Assembly (NCBI GenBank): GCA_902472315.1
Contig: CABRNM010000001.1
Span: 186,001 to 250,000 of the forward strand
Direction: 5' to 3'
DNA length: 64,000 nucleotides
Source of the DNA: an uncultured Collinsella sp.
GTDB taxonomy: Bacteria; Actinomycetota; Coriobacteriia; Coriobacteriales; Coriobacteriaceae
A model generated the notes under the pieces. The model was not told the origin of the DNA, did no database searches, and worked only from the letters and a program-made list of their open reading frames with translations. The position numbers and the translations under genes were made by a program. Positions 19,036 through 27,784 of the stretch are shown here, one piece after another. Each line of letters opens with the position of its first letter. The stretch's first letter is position 1.

Positions 19036-19078
19036 ATTTTGGGCCATGCTTTAAAATCTGTCAGTCGTCTCTAAACGC

Positions 19079-19115
19079 CAAGGGCGGCGGATCCAATTGG
19101 GTCCGCCGCCCTTTT
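19079..19115 (+). terminator. Rho-independent terminator of clpB
   Basis: Stem AAGGGCGGCGGATCC / GGGTCCGCCGCCCTT, loop AATT, followed by TTT. Confidence 0.9.
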
Positions 19116-19168
19116 TCGTGCGACAATCGATGATGTTGAACACGATTGCATGGCAAGGAGATATGCAG

Positions 19169-19363
19169 ATGAAAGACGAGATCAAGACAAGCGCGCCGGC
19201 GACCGATGCCGCACCCGCCGCACCCAAGCCTGCGCCTAAGCCGGCGCCCAAGCCGCGCGACCCCTACATCCGTGCCGAGAACGAGGACGACGACGGCTAC
19301 GACCCCTACAGCGACCGACGACCCGAGCGCGAGCCGATGTTCGAAGCCGACCCGTGGCGCTGA
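19169..19363 (+). CDS. Small Pro/Ala-rich acidic protein, unknown
   Basis: 64 residues. Pro-Ala-Lys repeats (PAAPKPAPKPAPKPRDPYI) lead into an acidic tail (ENEDDDGYDPYSDRRPEREPMFEADPWR). Low-complexity and probably disordered; no membrane segment. ATG 19169 (MKDEIKTSAP) has AAGGAG 8 nt upstream; the in-frame ATG at 19163 is too close to it. Its own transcript is likely because it sits after the clpB terminator. Function not recognised. Confidence 0.6.
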   Translation: MKDEIKTSAPATDAAPAAPKPAPKPAPKPRDPYIRAENEDDDGYDPYSDRRPEREPMFEADPWR

Positions 19364-19388
19364 GTGCCACCCAAAAGGCCACCAATAA

Positions 19389-19453
19389 GTTGCGGTGAAA
19401 TAGGGACTGTTTTGCGGTTTGACCAGCAAAAACAATCCCTATTTCACCGCAAC
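19389..19453. repeat. Long inverted repeat R5
   Basis: GTTGCGGTGAAATAGGGA with its complement TCCCTATTTCACCGCAAC form 18-bp arms, extended by TGTTTTTGC-like sequence inside. It lies between convergent genes and could also act as terminator. It shares a GGGAC core with the other dispersed palindromes. Confidence 0.85.
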
Positions 19454-19480
19454 TGCGTTGGGCGGCTGTCTTCGGGCCGG

Positions 19481-20983
19481 CTAGTCCTGGGCCTTGATGC
19501 TCGGCAGGAGAATCTGGGCGAGGTAGTCGGTCTCGAGCTTGGTTGCGGCGTCTGCGTTGCCGTCTTTACTAACCAGGTCGTTCTTGATCTGACTATAGGT
19601 GTAGCGGTTGCCGGTCGTGAGCTCGACAAGTTCAATCGCCGTATCCATGGGGTAGGTTGACACGGGATTCTGCGTCCGTCCGTTGATGGTTTGCGGGATC
19701 ACATACGGATAGACAGGACCGCTCGCATAGACGGTGTAGCCGTTGCCCAGGCTGACCGTGCCCAAAACTGTATCGCCGTCATCGGGCGTAAAGGTCTCGC
19801 CGTCGCGCACTGCGACAAGCGTCACGATTGGCGTATTGGCGTCATCGTCCAGATAAATGCACAGCGTGCTGCCGTTTTGCCAGGTTGCGACCTTGCCGTA
19901 CCACTCAACCGGAATATCGAGCTGATACAGGTCCGTTGCCTTATGTCGAGCATCGGCGTCGCGGGCCGCCTGTGCCTCGCGGGAGCTCACGGCGTTGACG
20001 GCGGCGTCACGGCGCGCGGTTGCCGCCTGCTGGAGCACCTTTGCGACCGCGGCGGAGTTCACCCCGCCTTCCTCGGCATACTTGGCGGCGGCATCGATCT
20101 GGTCGTCAGTCACTGTGTCGGCCGAAGGCACCTTGAGCTTAAAGGTGGCCTGGGCGCTCAAATCCTGCCCATCGCTCTTAATGGTGACCTGCGCCTTGGT
20201 GGTCGGCACGGTGTAAATGGTACCGTCGGCTGCGATGGGGGACCCAGCGATGGAGAGCGTATAGTCGCCGGGCAGCAGCTTAATGCCGCGACCGTGTTCG
20301 TCAACGTAGAGCGTTTCGCTCACGGAAGAACCGTCGGAATCCTGGCCGCTCACCTGCACGGGAATCTTGGAACCAGTTGAGCAGTCGAGCCCTGCGGCAT
20401 GCACGCCAATCTGCACCGACATCATCGTGTGCGCACTGGCGGCGACAGCGGCAGCCTGCTCTTGCTGATATCCGTTCCAGGCAGCATAGCCTGCGCCGCC
20501 GGCGACGAGCGCGACGGCCACAACGCCGGCAACCATCAGGTTGCGGCGCTTGGGCGGCATCTTACGATGACGAACCTCGGCTTCGCGTGCCGAAGGGACG
20601 GACGGTAGGGGAATATCGCCCATGGCGATGGTCTCGTCCACGGCAGGCGCGGAGCCCAGGCCGGGAAGCTCGCGGGTCAGCGAATCTTCGGCCGGTAAGC
20701 TGTCGAGCAAGATGGTTTCCCCGCTCGTGTCGGATTCGGGCTGGTCGTCGGCCTCGCACTCGGATTCCTCGTGCCCCGCCTCGTCCTCGGTGGGCGCGGC
20801 GCCATCGTCTTTTGCATCCCGATCATCGGGCTGCACCTCGATTTCCGGCTCATCCTGCACATCAACGTTCGAATCGTCAAACGCAATCTCGGCCAGCGCG
20901 ATCTGGTCTAGGCTCTCCAGGGCCTCGGCACACGCTTCTGCATCTTGGGCCGCATCCTCTTGGCCCATCGTCTCATCTTTCAT
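19481..20983 (-). CDS. Large single-pass membrane protein with acidic cytosolic head, unknown
   Basis: 500 residues. A strongly acidic, Glu/Asp-rich N-terminal region (1-165) is followed by one membrane helix (NLMVAGVVAVALVAGGAGYAAW, about 175-197) and an extracytoplasmic region of about 300 residues. The latter has beta-rich Ig-like segments (ASGLDCSTGSKIPVQVSGQDSDGSSVSETLYVDEHGRG, PGDYTLSIAGSPIAADGTIY) and ends DYLAQILLPSIKAQD. The layout resembles actinobacterial zinc-ribbon or kinase-linked membrane proteins, but no catalytic motif is visible. ATG 20983 lies behind GGGGGATAT. Monocistronic. Function unknown. Confidence 0.75.
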   Translation of the reverse strand: MKDETMGQEDAAQDAEACAEALESLDQIALAEIAFDDSNVDVQDEPEIEVQPDDRDAKDDGAAPTEDEAGHEESECEADDQPESDTSGETILLDSLPAEDSLTRELPGLGSAPAVDETIAMGDIPLPSVPSAREAEVRHRKMPPKRRNLMVAGVVAVALVAGGAGYAAWNGYQQEQAAAVAASAHTMMSVQIGVHAAGLDCSTGSKIPVQVSGQDSDGSSVSETLYVDEHGRGIKLLPGDYTLSIAGSPIAADGTIYTVPTTKAQVTIKSDGQDLSAQATFKLKVPSADTVTDDQIDAAAKYAEEGGVNSAAVAKVLQQAATARRDAAVNAVSSREAQAARDADARHKATDLYQLDIPVEWYGKVATWQNGSTLCIYLDDDANTPIVTLVAVRDGETFTPDDGDTVLGTVSLGNGYTVYASGPVYPYVIPQTINGRTQNPVSTYPMDTAIELVELTTGNRYTYSQIKNDLVSKDGNADAATKLETDYLAQILLPSIKAQD

Positions 20984-21102
20984 ATATCCCCCAAGCTCAA
21001 TATCGGGACAACACTGTACCCAAAAACGGGACCCTATAGGGCCGCCGCAGGATTTGAAATCCGATTTTATATATGCGCGTGTTTTTGAATGCAAGCGGGA
21101 TG

Positions 21103-21143
21103 AAAAAAGCCCCCGGAAAGCGAGCGAAACGCTTTCCGGGGGC
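21103..21143 (-). terminator. Terminator of the tetR-DUF5692 operon
   Basis: Perfect stem AGCCCCCGGAAAGCG / CGCTTTCCGGGGGCT; on the minus strand it is followed by TTTTTT. Confidence 0.92.
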
Positions 21144-21212
21144 TCTGCGAGACATTGGATTGAAAAGCCTGGCGGGCGGGCCTATGTCCAAGTGCCAACA
21201 GCGACCAGCGCG

Positions 21213-22220
21213 TTACTCGGCGTGCGCGTAATCAACCTTGGCGCGGCGAGCGGTGGCCTTCTCCCAATCGCTGGTGCCCTCAAAGACATCCTGCTTGTAG
21301 GGATTGCGGCCGAGCTTCTTGGCACGGTAGGCGATGTAGATGATCGCGGCGACGTTGGCGACCAGCGCGGCGACCGAGACCGCGGTGGCGGCGCCGGGGT
21401 CGAGCGTGGAGTGGGTCACAAAGATGGACTCCTCCTGGAAGTACGGGAACACCTGGGCAAACATGCACCAAATAGCAAGCGTAAAGGCGCGGTTCTGAAT
21501 CCAGCCGCCCTTGTTCCAGATAAAGGCGGCGACGGTGGGCGCCAGCAGCAGCGCAAAGCCGCAGAACCAGGAGTGGGTGGGCAGGCAGTTGTAGGTGTAG
21601 CAGAAGTTCCAGATATCGTAGGCGATGATGTAGACCCAAGTCATGTCGGGCCACAACATGTCGGTCTGATCCTCGGAGGCGTAGACGCTCCACCAACCGG
21701 TCATGCAGAAGATGTTGATGAGACCGGCGATGCCGTTGAACACGTTGTTCCAGCCGGCAAGCTGCGTGGCACCCTCGGAGGTGACCCAGGTGGACTGGCC
21801 CAGGACAAAGAAGTGATAGGCGCTCTCGAAGTCGGACACGACGGCGATCATGATGTTGATGGCGACGATCACAAACGGCCACGCGCGGAACCAATGCGCC
21901 TTGCCGATCTTGCCCCACTGGTACTTAATGGCAATGAAGCCCCAGCAACCGGCCAGCGCCGCGTACACCTTGGCGTAGTGGAACCAGCTGTTCTGGTACA
22001 CATGGGTGGGGTTGGTGAGCGCCCACTCGGCGCCCTGTGAGACGCCGATGGCGATGGCGACGCAGTAGATGGTCATGGCCAGCGGAGCCACGCCAAAGAT
22101 GATTGCCGCGCCCAGCTTGGTGCGGCGGCCGACCTCGTTGAGCACGATCAGGCCAATAAAGACCATGGCCCAGCCGGCCCAGTGGATAAGGGTATCGCTA
22201 CCCCAAACATCGAACAGCAT
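21213..22220 (-). CDS. DUF5692 family multi-pass membrane protein
   Basis: 335 residues with about nine hydrophobic helices (for example WAGWAMVFIGLIVLNEVG, LGAAIIFGVAPLAMTIYCVAIAIGV, AWPFVIVAINIMIAVV, ALLLAPTVAAFIWN, VSVAALVANVAAIIYIAYRAKKLG). Rich in Trp and Tyr, including WNFCYTYNCLPTHSWFCGF. I recognise it as the DUF5692 type from its overall look; the function of that family is unknown to me. Start ATG behind AAAGGAGAGCAGC. It follows tetR by 63 nt on the same strand and is probably controlled by it, with the divergent FeS-flavoprotein as partner. The context suggests a membrane component or transporter for a redox substrate (inference). Confidence 0.8.
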   Translation of the reverse strand: MLFDVWGSDTLIHWAGWAMVFIGLIVLNEVGRRTKLGAAIIFGVAPLAMTIYCVAIAIGVSQGAEWALTNPTHVYQNSWFHYAKVYAALAGCWGFIAIKYQWGKIGKAHWFRAWPFVIVAINIMIAVVSDFESAYHFFVLGQSTWVTSEGATQLAGWNNVFNGIAGLINIFCMTGWWSVYASEDQTDMLWPDMTWVYIIAYDIWNFCYTYNCLPTHSWFCGFALLLAPTVAAFIWNKGGWIQNRAFTLAIWCMFAQVFPYFQEESIFVTHSTLDPGAATAVSVAALVANVAAIIYIAYRAKKLGRNPYKQDVFEGTSDWEKATARRAKVDYAHAE

Positions 22221-22283
22221 GCTGCTCTCCTTTCACACGCCCGCGGCCTCTCTTCTGATCGCGGGCAGTTTGGCCAAATGCCG

Positions 22284-22946
22284 TCAGTCCTGGGGCATGC
22301 GCTCCGGATACTTGGCGGTATAGCCCTCGATGTGGAGTGTCGAGGCGATGATTTCCTTGACCGTCTCGTCGGGCACATCGGGGTGCGTGCGGATATACAT
22401 CAACAACCCCATGATGAGGGTGTAGAACGTCTCGTAGACATGATCGATGCGCAGCTCGTGATGGGCGACAAAATCAACTACGGTGGTGTCGCAGATATAC
22501 TGCGCCACGCGCTGGACCACGTTGTGCAGAAAGCCGCCGTAGAGTGCGCCGCTGTTGGAGGCCAGAGTGTGCGGCAGTTCGTGGCCGCTGGCGACCAGAC
22601 GCTTAAAGAGCGGGGCGACGGTGTCGAGCGCGCCCTCGATATCACCGACGGTGCGGCCGGCGTTCCACTGCTCGAGCTCGGAGATAAAACCGTCAATTGC
22701 CTCGTCCATGACGGCGGTGACGGCGGCGTCCATGTCGGCGAAGTAGTGGTAGAACAGCGAGCGCGTGCAGCCGGCTCGCTTGGTCACGGCCGAGACGGAT
22801 AGATGCGACACGCCCAGCTCAGAGCTCACGGTGCGCACGGCATCGAGGATCTCGCGACGGCGTTCGTCGCCCGTCAAGCGCTTTGCCGCGCTATCGGATG
22901 CGGGGACGGCATCGACTACAGAGGTATCTGCTGTGTTGTTGCCCAT
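22284..22946 (-). CDS. TetR family regulator
   Basis: 220 residues. N-terminal HTH: RRREILDAVRTVSSELGVSHLSVSAVTKRAGCTRSLFYHYFADMDAAVTAVMDEAIDGF (about residues 27-85). The rest is the helical ligand-binding domain; ligand unknown. The RBS is AAAGGCGG. It lies between the DUF5692 gene (same strand) and a divergent oxidoreductase. The shared promoter contains two matched palindromes (23005-23019 and 23028-23042), so it most likely represses both arms and itself. Confidence 0.92.
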   Translation of the reverse strand: MGNNTADTSVVDAVPASDSAAKRLTGDERRREILDAVRTVSSELGVSHLSVSAVTKRAGCTRSLFYHYFADMDAAVTAVMDEAIDGFISELEQWNAGRTVGDIEGALDTVAPLFKRLVASGHELPHTLASNSGALYGGFLHNVVQRVAQYICDTTVVDFVAHHELRIDHVYETFYTLIMGLLMYIRTHPDVPDETVKEIIASTLHIEGYTAKYPERMPQD

Positions 22947-23000
22947 GTTTTGCCGCCTTTCATCCGTTTGAGCCTGACCGTTCGCCTAACAGTCTTGAAT

Positions 23001-23046
23001 ATTGTTGACGGTTCGTCAATACTGTTTTTGACACAATGTCAACAAT
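23001..23046. promoter_or_regulatory. Double TTGAC-N5-GTCAA operator in tetR divergon
   Basis: TTGACGGTTCGTCAA (23005-23019) and TTGACACAATGTCAA (23028-23042): two 15-bp palindromes with identical 5-bp arms and centres 23 bp apart. The outer ATTGTTGAC (23001-23009) and GTCAACAAT (23038-23046) also mirror each other, so the whole 46-bp block is symmetric. This is the expected form for a pair of TetR dimers. Confidence 0.8.
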
Positions 23047-23133
23047 AACGGGTGAACGGCGTGGGGGCATGTCGAGCCCGTAAAAAGAGGGGCGCCGCGG
23101 CCTCGCCGGGCTGTGGCAAGAGAAGGGACAACC

Positions 23134-25911
23134 ATGATTCTCAACGGACCGGGGATTAGCTACACCGAGCCCGACATCGGTTCGGAGTTCGTGCCGCCGC
23201 TGCCGGAGCATCCGCGCGAGGCCATCGTCAAGCTGTGCGAGCACTGCACCAACCGTCTGCTGCATCGCGATGAGCTGCTGGGCTACGAGTACTGGTCGTT
23301 TGCCGAGGCCGCGACTGACGAGCAGGCCGAAGTGCTCTGCAAGATGAAGATGCGCCGTCCCTATACGCTGCCCGAGATGGTCAAGCTCACCGGCATGCCC
23401 GAGGCCGATATCGAGAAGATGCTCGACGACATGAGCTACACGGGCCTGCTCGAGTACAACTGGGAAAATCCCGAGCGCGCCAAGCAATGGGTGCTGCCCA
23501 TGCTGGTGCCGGGTTCCGCCGAGTTCCTCAACATGCGCGTGAGCCAGCTCGAGGAGCATCCGGTCTATGCTAAGTTCTTTGAGCAGGCGTCTAAGGGACC
23601 GCTGTCCAAGGCCACGCCGATGGTGCCGCCCGGTGGTGCCGGCATCGGCATGCATGTCATTCCGGTCGAGAAGGCCATTGACGCCGCGAGCACCTCGGTG
23701 CCTATTGAGCATATCGAGCACTGGCTCGACAAATACGAGGGCAAGTATGCCGCCAGTACCTGCAGCTGCCGCGCGAGCCGTCGCGTGATGGGTGAGGGCT
23801 GCGCCGACGACCCGGCCGATTGGTGCATCGCCGTGGGCGATATGGCCGACTACGTGGTCGAGACCGATCGTGGCCATTACGTGACCCGCGACGAGGTCTA
23901 CGACATCCTGCGCCAGGCCGAGGACAACGGCTTTGTGCACCAGATCACCAACATCGACGGCGAGAACAAGATCTTCGCCATCTGCAACTGCAACGTCAAC
24001 GTGTGCTACGCCCTGCGCACCTCGCAGCTGTTCAACACGCCCAACCTGTCGCGCTCGGCCTATGTCGCCAAGGTCGAAAAGGACAAGTGCGTGGCCTGCG
24101 GTCGCTGCGTTGAGGTGTGCCCGGCCGGTGCCGCTAAGCTGGGCCAGAAGCTCTGCAGCAAAAAGGCCGGCGGACAGGTTCCCGAGTATCCGCGCCAGGA
24201 GCTGCCCGATGCCGCCAAGTGGGACCACACCAAGTGGTCGCCCAACTACCGCAACGACAACCGCATCGAGACGCATGAGTCCGGCACCGCTCCCTGCAAG
24301 ACGGCCTGCCCCGCGCATGTCGCCGTCCAGGGTTATTTGAAGCTCGCGGCTCAGGGTCGCCATGACGAGGCCCTAGCACTCATTAAGCGCGAGAACCCGC
24401 TGCCCGCTATCTGCGGCCGTGTGTGCAACCGCCGCTGTGAGGATGCCTGCACTCGCGGCCGTGTGGACGCCGCCGTGGCTATCGACGAGGTCAAGAAGTT
24501 CATCGCCCAGCGCGATCTGGATGCCGCGACCCGCTATGTCCCACCTGTGGTGACCCCGACGCGTGCCGGCGGCTTCGACCAGAAGATCGCCATTATCGGT
24601 GCCGGCCCGGCCGGTCTGTCCTGTGCTTTCTACCTGGCCGAGAAGGGCTATAAGCCCGTCGTATTCGAGAAGAACGAGCGCCCGGGCGGCATGCTCACCT
24701 ACGGTATTCCCAGCTTTAAGCTGGAGAAGGACGTTATCGAGGCCGAGGTCGAGGTCATTCGCCTGATGGGTGCCGAGTTCCGCTATGGCGTGGAGGTCGG
24801 TCGCGATGTGACGCTCGACGAGCTGCGCGAGCAGGGCTTTAAGGCCTTTTATGTTGCCATCGGCTGCCAGGGCGGCCGCCTTGCCGGTATTCCGGGCGAG
24901 GATGCCGAGGACGTGACCGTAGCCGTCGACTTCTTGCGCGAGGTCAACAGTGGCAAGATCGACGCGTTGCCCGGCCGCACCATCGTGGTGGGCGGCGGCA
25001 ACGTGGCCATCGACGTGGCCCGCAACGCCTGCCGCCTGGGCTCCGAGCACGTTGAGATGTTCTGCCTGGAGAGCGAGGCCCAGATGCCCGCGAGCGAGGA
25101 GGAGCGTCGCGAGGCCATCGAGGACGGCGCGCACATCAGCTGCGGCTGGGGCCCCAAAGAGGTTCACCTGGACGAGACCGGCCGTGTGTGCGGTATCACC
25201 TTCAAGCGCTGCACGCGTGTCTTTGACGACGAGGGCCGTTTTGCGCCCGAGTACGACGAGAATGATCTGCGCCGCGTCGACGCCGACCGTGTGGTCATGT
25301 CCATCGGCCAGTCCATTGTGTGGGGCGACCTGTTGGCTGGCTCCAAGGTGGAGCTTGGCCGCGGCCAGGGTGCTCTTGCCGATCCCCAGACCTATCAGAC
25401 TGCCGAGCCCGACATCTTTGTGGGCGGCGACGTCTATACCGGTCCGAGCTTTGCCATCGACGCCATCGCCGCCGGTCACGAGGCCGCCGTGTCCATCCAT
25501 CGCTTTGTGCAGCCGGGCTCCACGCTCACCATCGGCCGCAACCAGCGCCGCTATACCGCGCTCGACCGCGACGATGTCGTGATCGAGAGCTACGACAACG
25601 CGAGCCGCGAGGCTGCCCACGTGGACCGCGAGCGCGAGAAGGCCGCGCCGTTTAGCGAGTACGTCGAGACCTTTACCGAAGAGCAGGTGCGCGCCGAGAC
25701 CGCCCGTTGCCTGGGTTGCGGTGCTTCGATCGTCGACCCCAACAAGTGCATCGGCTGCGGCCTGTGCACCACCAAGTGCGCGTTTGACGCCATCCACCTG
25801 GATCGAGATCGCCCCGAGTGCTCCACGATGGTCAAATACGAGCAAAAGCTCCCCAGCCTGGGTAAGTATGCTTTGAAGCGTGCTATTAAGATCAAGTTTG
25901 GCAGGAAATAA
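23134..25911 (+). CDS. Multi-cluster FeS flavoprotein oxidoreductase (GltD-like core)
   Basis: 925 residues. The N-terminal part (1-310) has a helical region and Cys-rich segments (STCSCRASRRVMGEGC, ICNCNVNVCYA). A [4Fe-4S] ferredoxin motif CVACGRCVEVCP follows at about 319, then the GltD-type N-terminal cluster domain (CKTACPAHVAVQGYL...AICGRVCNRRCEDACTRG). FAD binding: KIAIIGAGPAGLSCAFYLAEKGYKPVVFEKNERPGGML (about 484). NAD(P) binding: RTIVVGGGNVAIDVARNACRLG. The C-terminal ferredoxin domain has CLGCGASIVDPNKCIGCGLCTTKCAF (about 859). It probably shuttles electrons between NAD(P)H and ferredoxin or a bound substrate, but glutamate synthase is excluded by the absence of gltB. ATG 23134 follows AGAGAAGGGAC. 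Divergent from tetR; hypA is 33 nt downstream. Confidence 0.88.
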   Translation: MILNGPGISYTEPDIGSEFVPPLPEHPREAIVKLCEHCTNRLLHRDELLGYEYWSFAEAATDEQAEVLCKMKMRRPYTLPEMVKLTGMPEADIEKMLDDMSYTGLLEYNWENPERAKQWVLPMLVPGSAEFLNMRVSQLEEHPVYAKFFEQASKGPLSKATPMVPPGGAGIGMHVIPVEKAIDAASTSVPIEHIEHWLDKYEGKYAASTCSCRASRRVMGEGCADDPADWCIAVGDMADYVVETDRGHYVTRDEVYDILRQAEDNGFVHQITNIDGENKIFAICNCNVNVCYALRTSQLFNTPNLSRSAYVAKVEKDKCVACGRCVEVCPAGAAKLGQKLCSKKAGGQVPEYPRQELPDAAKWDHTKWSPNYRNDNRIETHESGTAPCKTACPAHVAVQGYLKLAAQGRHDEALALIKRENPLPAICGRVCNRRCEDACTRGRVDAAVAIDEVKKFIAQRDLDAATRYVPPVVTPTRAGGFDQKIAIIGAGPAGLSCAFYLAEKGYKPVVFEKNERPGGMLTYGIPSFKLEKDVIEAEVEVIRLMGAEFRYGVEVGRDVTLDELREQGFKAFYVAIGCQGGRLAGIPGEDAEDVTVAVDFLREVNSGKIDALPGRTIVVGGGNVAIDVARNACRLGSEHVEMFCLESEAQMPASEEERREAIEDGAHISCGWGPKEVHLDETGRVCGITFKRCTRVFDDEGRFAPEYDENDLRRVDADRVVMSIGQSIVWGDLLAGSKVELGRGQGALADPQTYQTAEPDIFVGGDVYTGPSFAIDAIAAGHEAAVSIHRFVQPGSTLTIGRNQRRYTALDRDDVVIESYDNASREAAHVDREREKAAPFSEYVETFTEEQVRAETARCLGCGASIVDPNKCIGCGLCTTKCAFDAIHLDRDRPECSTMVKYEQKLPSLGKYALKRAIKIKFGRK

Positions 25912-25944
25912 GCAGCCATAACGGGAACGGCGAAAGGATTAATA

Positions 25945-26373
25945 GTGCACGAGCTCGGGATTGTGTATCACATCATTCGCGATGTTGAGAACGTGGCGCG
26001 CGCCAATGGCGTGCGCCACGTTTCGAGCGTTACGCTGCTGCTGGGTGAGGTTTCGGGCGTCGTTCCCGACTTGCTGCTCGACGCTTGGCGCTGGGCGGCA
26101 GATAAAAAGTCCATCACCGAGGGTGCGGAGCTTATCGTGGAGCCTGTCGAGGCCGTGACGCATTGCGAGGCGTGCGGCCGCGACTACGCGACAGTCGAGC
26201 ACGGCAAGACCTGCCCTCATTGCGGCAGTGGTGAAACATACCTGCTGCAGGGCCAGGAGGTCATGATCAAGCAGATTGAGACCCCCGACGAGGACCCGGC
26301 AGACGCTGCCCCCGACGGCCCTTCTGACGCCCCCGACGCCGTCGACGCCGCCAACCCCCTCCACATCGCCTAA
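25945..26373 (+). CDS. hypA: Nickel metallochaperone HypA
   Basis: 142 residues. Nickel-binding N-terminus Met-His-Glu-Leu (encoded from a GTG start, AAAGGA upstream). The zinc ribbon has CEACGRDYATVEHGKTCPHCG and the family pattern VTLLLGEVSGVVPDLLLDAW. An acidic Ala/Pro tail of about 25 residues extends beyond usual HypA. Normally it delivers nickel to [NiFe]-hydrogenase or urease. No hypB, hydrogenase or urease genes lie in the window; its operon partner is the FeS flavoprotein. NikR at the window start is the only other nickel gene seen. Confidence 0.9.
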   Translation: MHELGIVYHIIRDVENVARANGVRHVSSVTLLLGEVSGVVPDLLLDAWRWAADKKSITEGAELIVEPVEAVTHCEACGRDYATVEHGKTCPHCGSGETYLLQGQEVMIKQIETPDEDPADAAPDGPSDAPDAVDAANPLHIA

Positions 26374-26378
26374 CTTGG

Positions 26379-26457
26379 TCGTTGGGGACGTTCTTAAACG
26401 ACTAGTCAAACAAGAACGTCCCCAACGACTAGTCGTTTAAGAACGTCCCCAATGACT
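26379..26457. repeat. Inverted repeat R3 (triple-arm copy)
   Basis: GTCGTTGGGGACGTTCTT (26379-26396) pairs with AAGAACGTCCCCAACGAC (26412-26429). A third inverted arm, AGTCGTTTAAGAACGTCCCC, follows at 26431. The loops contain ACTAGT. The same element recurs at 30058-30111, so R3 brackets the PTS operon. Confidence 0.85.
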
Positions 26458-26776
26458 ACTTGCGCTAGAGCATAAGTCACGCTAATAGTCAAGTTATGTC
26501 TGTTTAAACAAAATAGCGGCAGTACAAGCGCATTCGCGCTTGCCTAAAATCGATATTAATGAACAGCCTGCTTGTATCTGTAAAATGCGCGGCTTGATGA
26601 GCGACGCCTTGGCAGGTAATGAGTGAAAAACCAGTAACGTAATCAACTTGTAACAAACCTAGACGTTTAAACAAATAATGCAATCTTTTGCAAATTTAGC
26701 GATAATTCCACAAACTAAACAGGTATACTTCCTTAATGTCGTGTAGGGAATACGTAGACAAAAAGGAGGTTATGTG
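26458..26776 (+). promoter_or_regulatory. AT-rich leader and promoter region of the mannose PTS operon
   Basis: About 320 bp without a gene, much lower GC than its surroundings. A perfect TATACT -10 lies at 26724-26729 with no good -35, so an activator may be needed. No sigma-54 -24/-12 box is visible. AAAAGGAGG (26761-26769) is the ribosome site of the first PTS gene. Confidence 0.55.
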
Positions 26777-27766
26777 ATGGTAAGTATTGTTCTTGCTAGC
26801 CACGGGGACTTGGCAGCTGGAATCAAGCAGACGGGCTCGATGGTCTTTGGCGATCAGCCGTCTGTAGCCGTGGTCTCGCTCGAGCCGAGCATGGGCCCCG
26901 ACGACTTCCGTGCCAAGGTCGAGGAAGCAGTCGCTTCCTTCGAGGACCAGGAGCAGGTGCTCTTCCTCGTTGATCTGTGGGGCGGCACGCCGTTCAACCA
27001 GATCAGCGGGCTCATCGAAGGCCACGATTCCTGGGCTATCGTCACCGGTGTCAACCTGCCTATGCTCATCGAGGCATATTCGCAGCGCTTTGACGCAAAG
27101 AACACTGCACATGCGATCGCAAAACATCTCGTGACTGAGGCTAAGGCTGGCGTGCGCGTCAAGCCCGAGTCTCTGGAGCCCGAGGAGAAGAAGCCGGCTA
27201 CGGCCGCCGCTGCTCCTGCAGGCGCCATCCCTCCGGGAACGGTCATCGGCGACGGGCACATCAAGATTGCCCACGTCCGTATCGACACCCGTCTGCTGCA
27301 TGGTCAGGTGGCCACCACGTGGACCAAGCAGATCAACCCCAACCGCATCATCGTGGTTTCCGACGGCGTTGCTCACGACGAGCTCCGCAAGACCATGATC
27401 GAGCAGGCTGCCCCTCCGGGAGTCCATGCCAACGTCGTTCCCATCAAGAAGATGGCCGAGGTCGTCAAGGACACGCGCTTTGGTGACACCAAGGCCATGC
27501 TGCTCTTCGAGAACCCGCAGGATCTGCTCAAGGCCATCGAGGCCGGCGTCGACATCAAGGAAGTCAACATCGGTTCCATGGCTCACTCCAAGGGCAAGGT
27601 CGTCGTCACCAACGCCGTCGCTATGGGCGATGACGACGTCAAGACTCTCGAGGCCCTCAAGGCCAAGGGCGTCAAGTTCGAGGTCCGCAAGGTTCCTTCG
27701 GATTCCTCCGAGGATCTCGACGCCATGTTGAAGAAAGCTAAGGCCGAACTGGCCGCTCAAGCATAG
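26777..27766 (+). CDS. PTS mannose-family EIIAB
   Basis: 329 residues, a fused phosphotransferase. IIA domain (1-130) with phospho-His9 in VSIVLASHGDLAAGIKQTG and LVDLWGGTPFNQ. An Ala/Pro linker (EEKKPATAAAAPAGAIPPG) leads to the IIB domain with phospho-His175 in HVRIDTRLLHGQVATTW, plus VHANVVPIKKM and FENPQDLLKAIEAG. Passes phosphate from HPr to the incoming sugar. ATG 26777 lies behind AAGGAGG. First gene of IIAB-IIC-IID-DUF956. The sugar could be mannose, glucose, fructose or an amino sugar; sequence alone does not decide. Confidence 0.95.
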   Translation: MVSIVLASHGDLAAGIKQTGSMVFGDQPSVAVVSLEPSMGPDDFRAKVEEAVASFEDQEQVLFLVDLWGGTPFNQISGLIEGHDSWAIVTGVNLPMLIEAYSQRFDAKNTAHAIAKHLVTEAKAGVRVKPESLEPEEKKPATAAAAPAGAIPPGTVIGDGHIKIAHVRIDTRLLHGQVATTWTKQINPNRIIVVSDGVAHDELRKTMIEQAAPPGVHANVVPIKKMAEVVKDTRFGDTKAMLLFENPQDLLKAIEAGVDIKEVNIGSMAHSKGKVVVTNAVAMGDDDVKTLEALKAKGVKFEVRKVPSDSSEDLDAMLKKAKAELAAQA

Positions 27767-27784
27767 TAAAGGAGGGTCCGATAC

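Noticed and set aside
16423..19047. 874-codon open frame opposite clpB
   Set aside because: Antisense shadow of clpB caused by high GC and codon bias; the plus-strand frame has full ClpB motifs. Similar long shadows opposite dnaK, the hydratase, the FeS flavoprotein and PFOR were rejected for the same reason.
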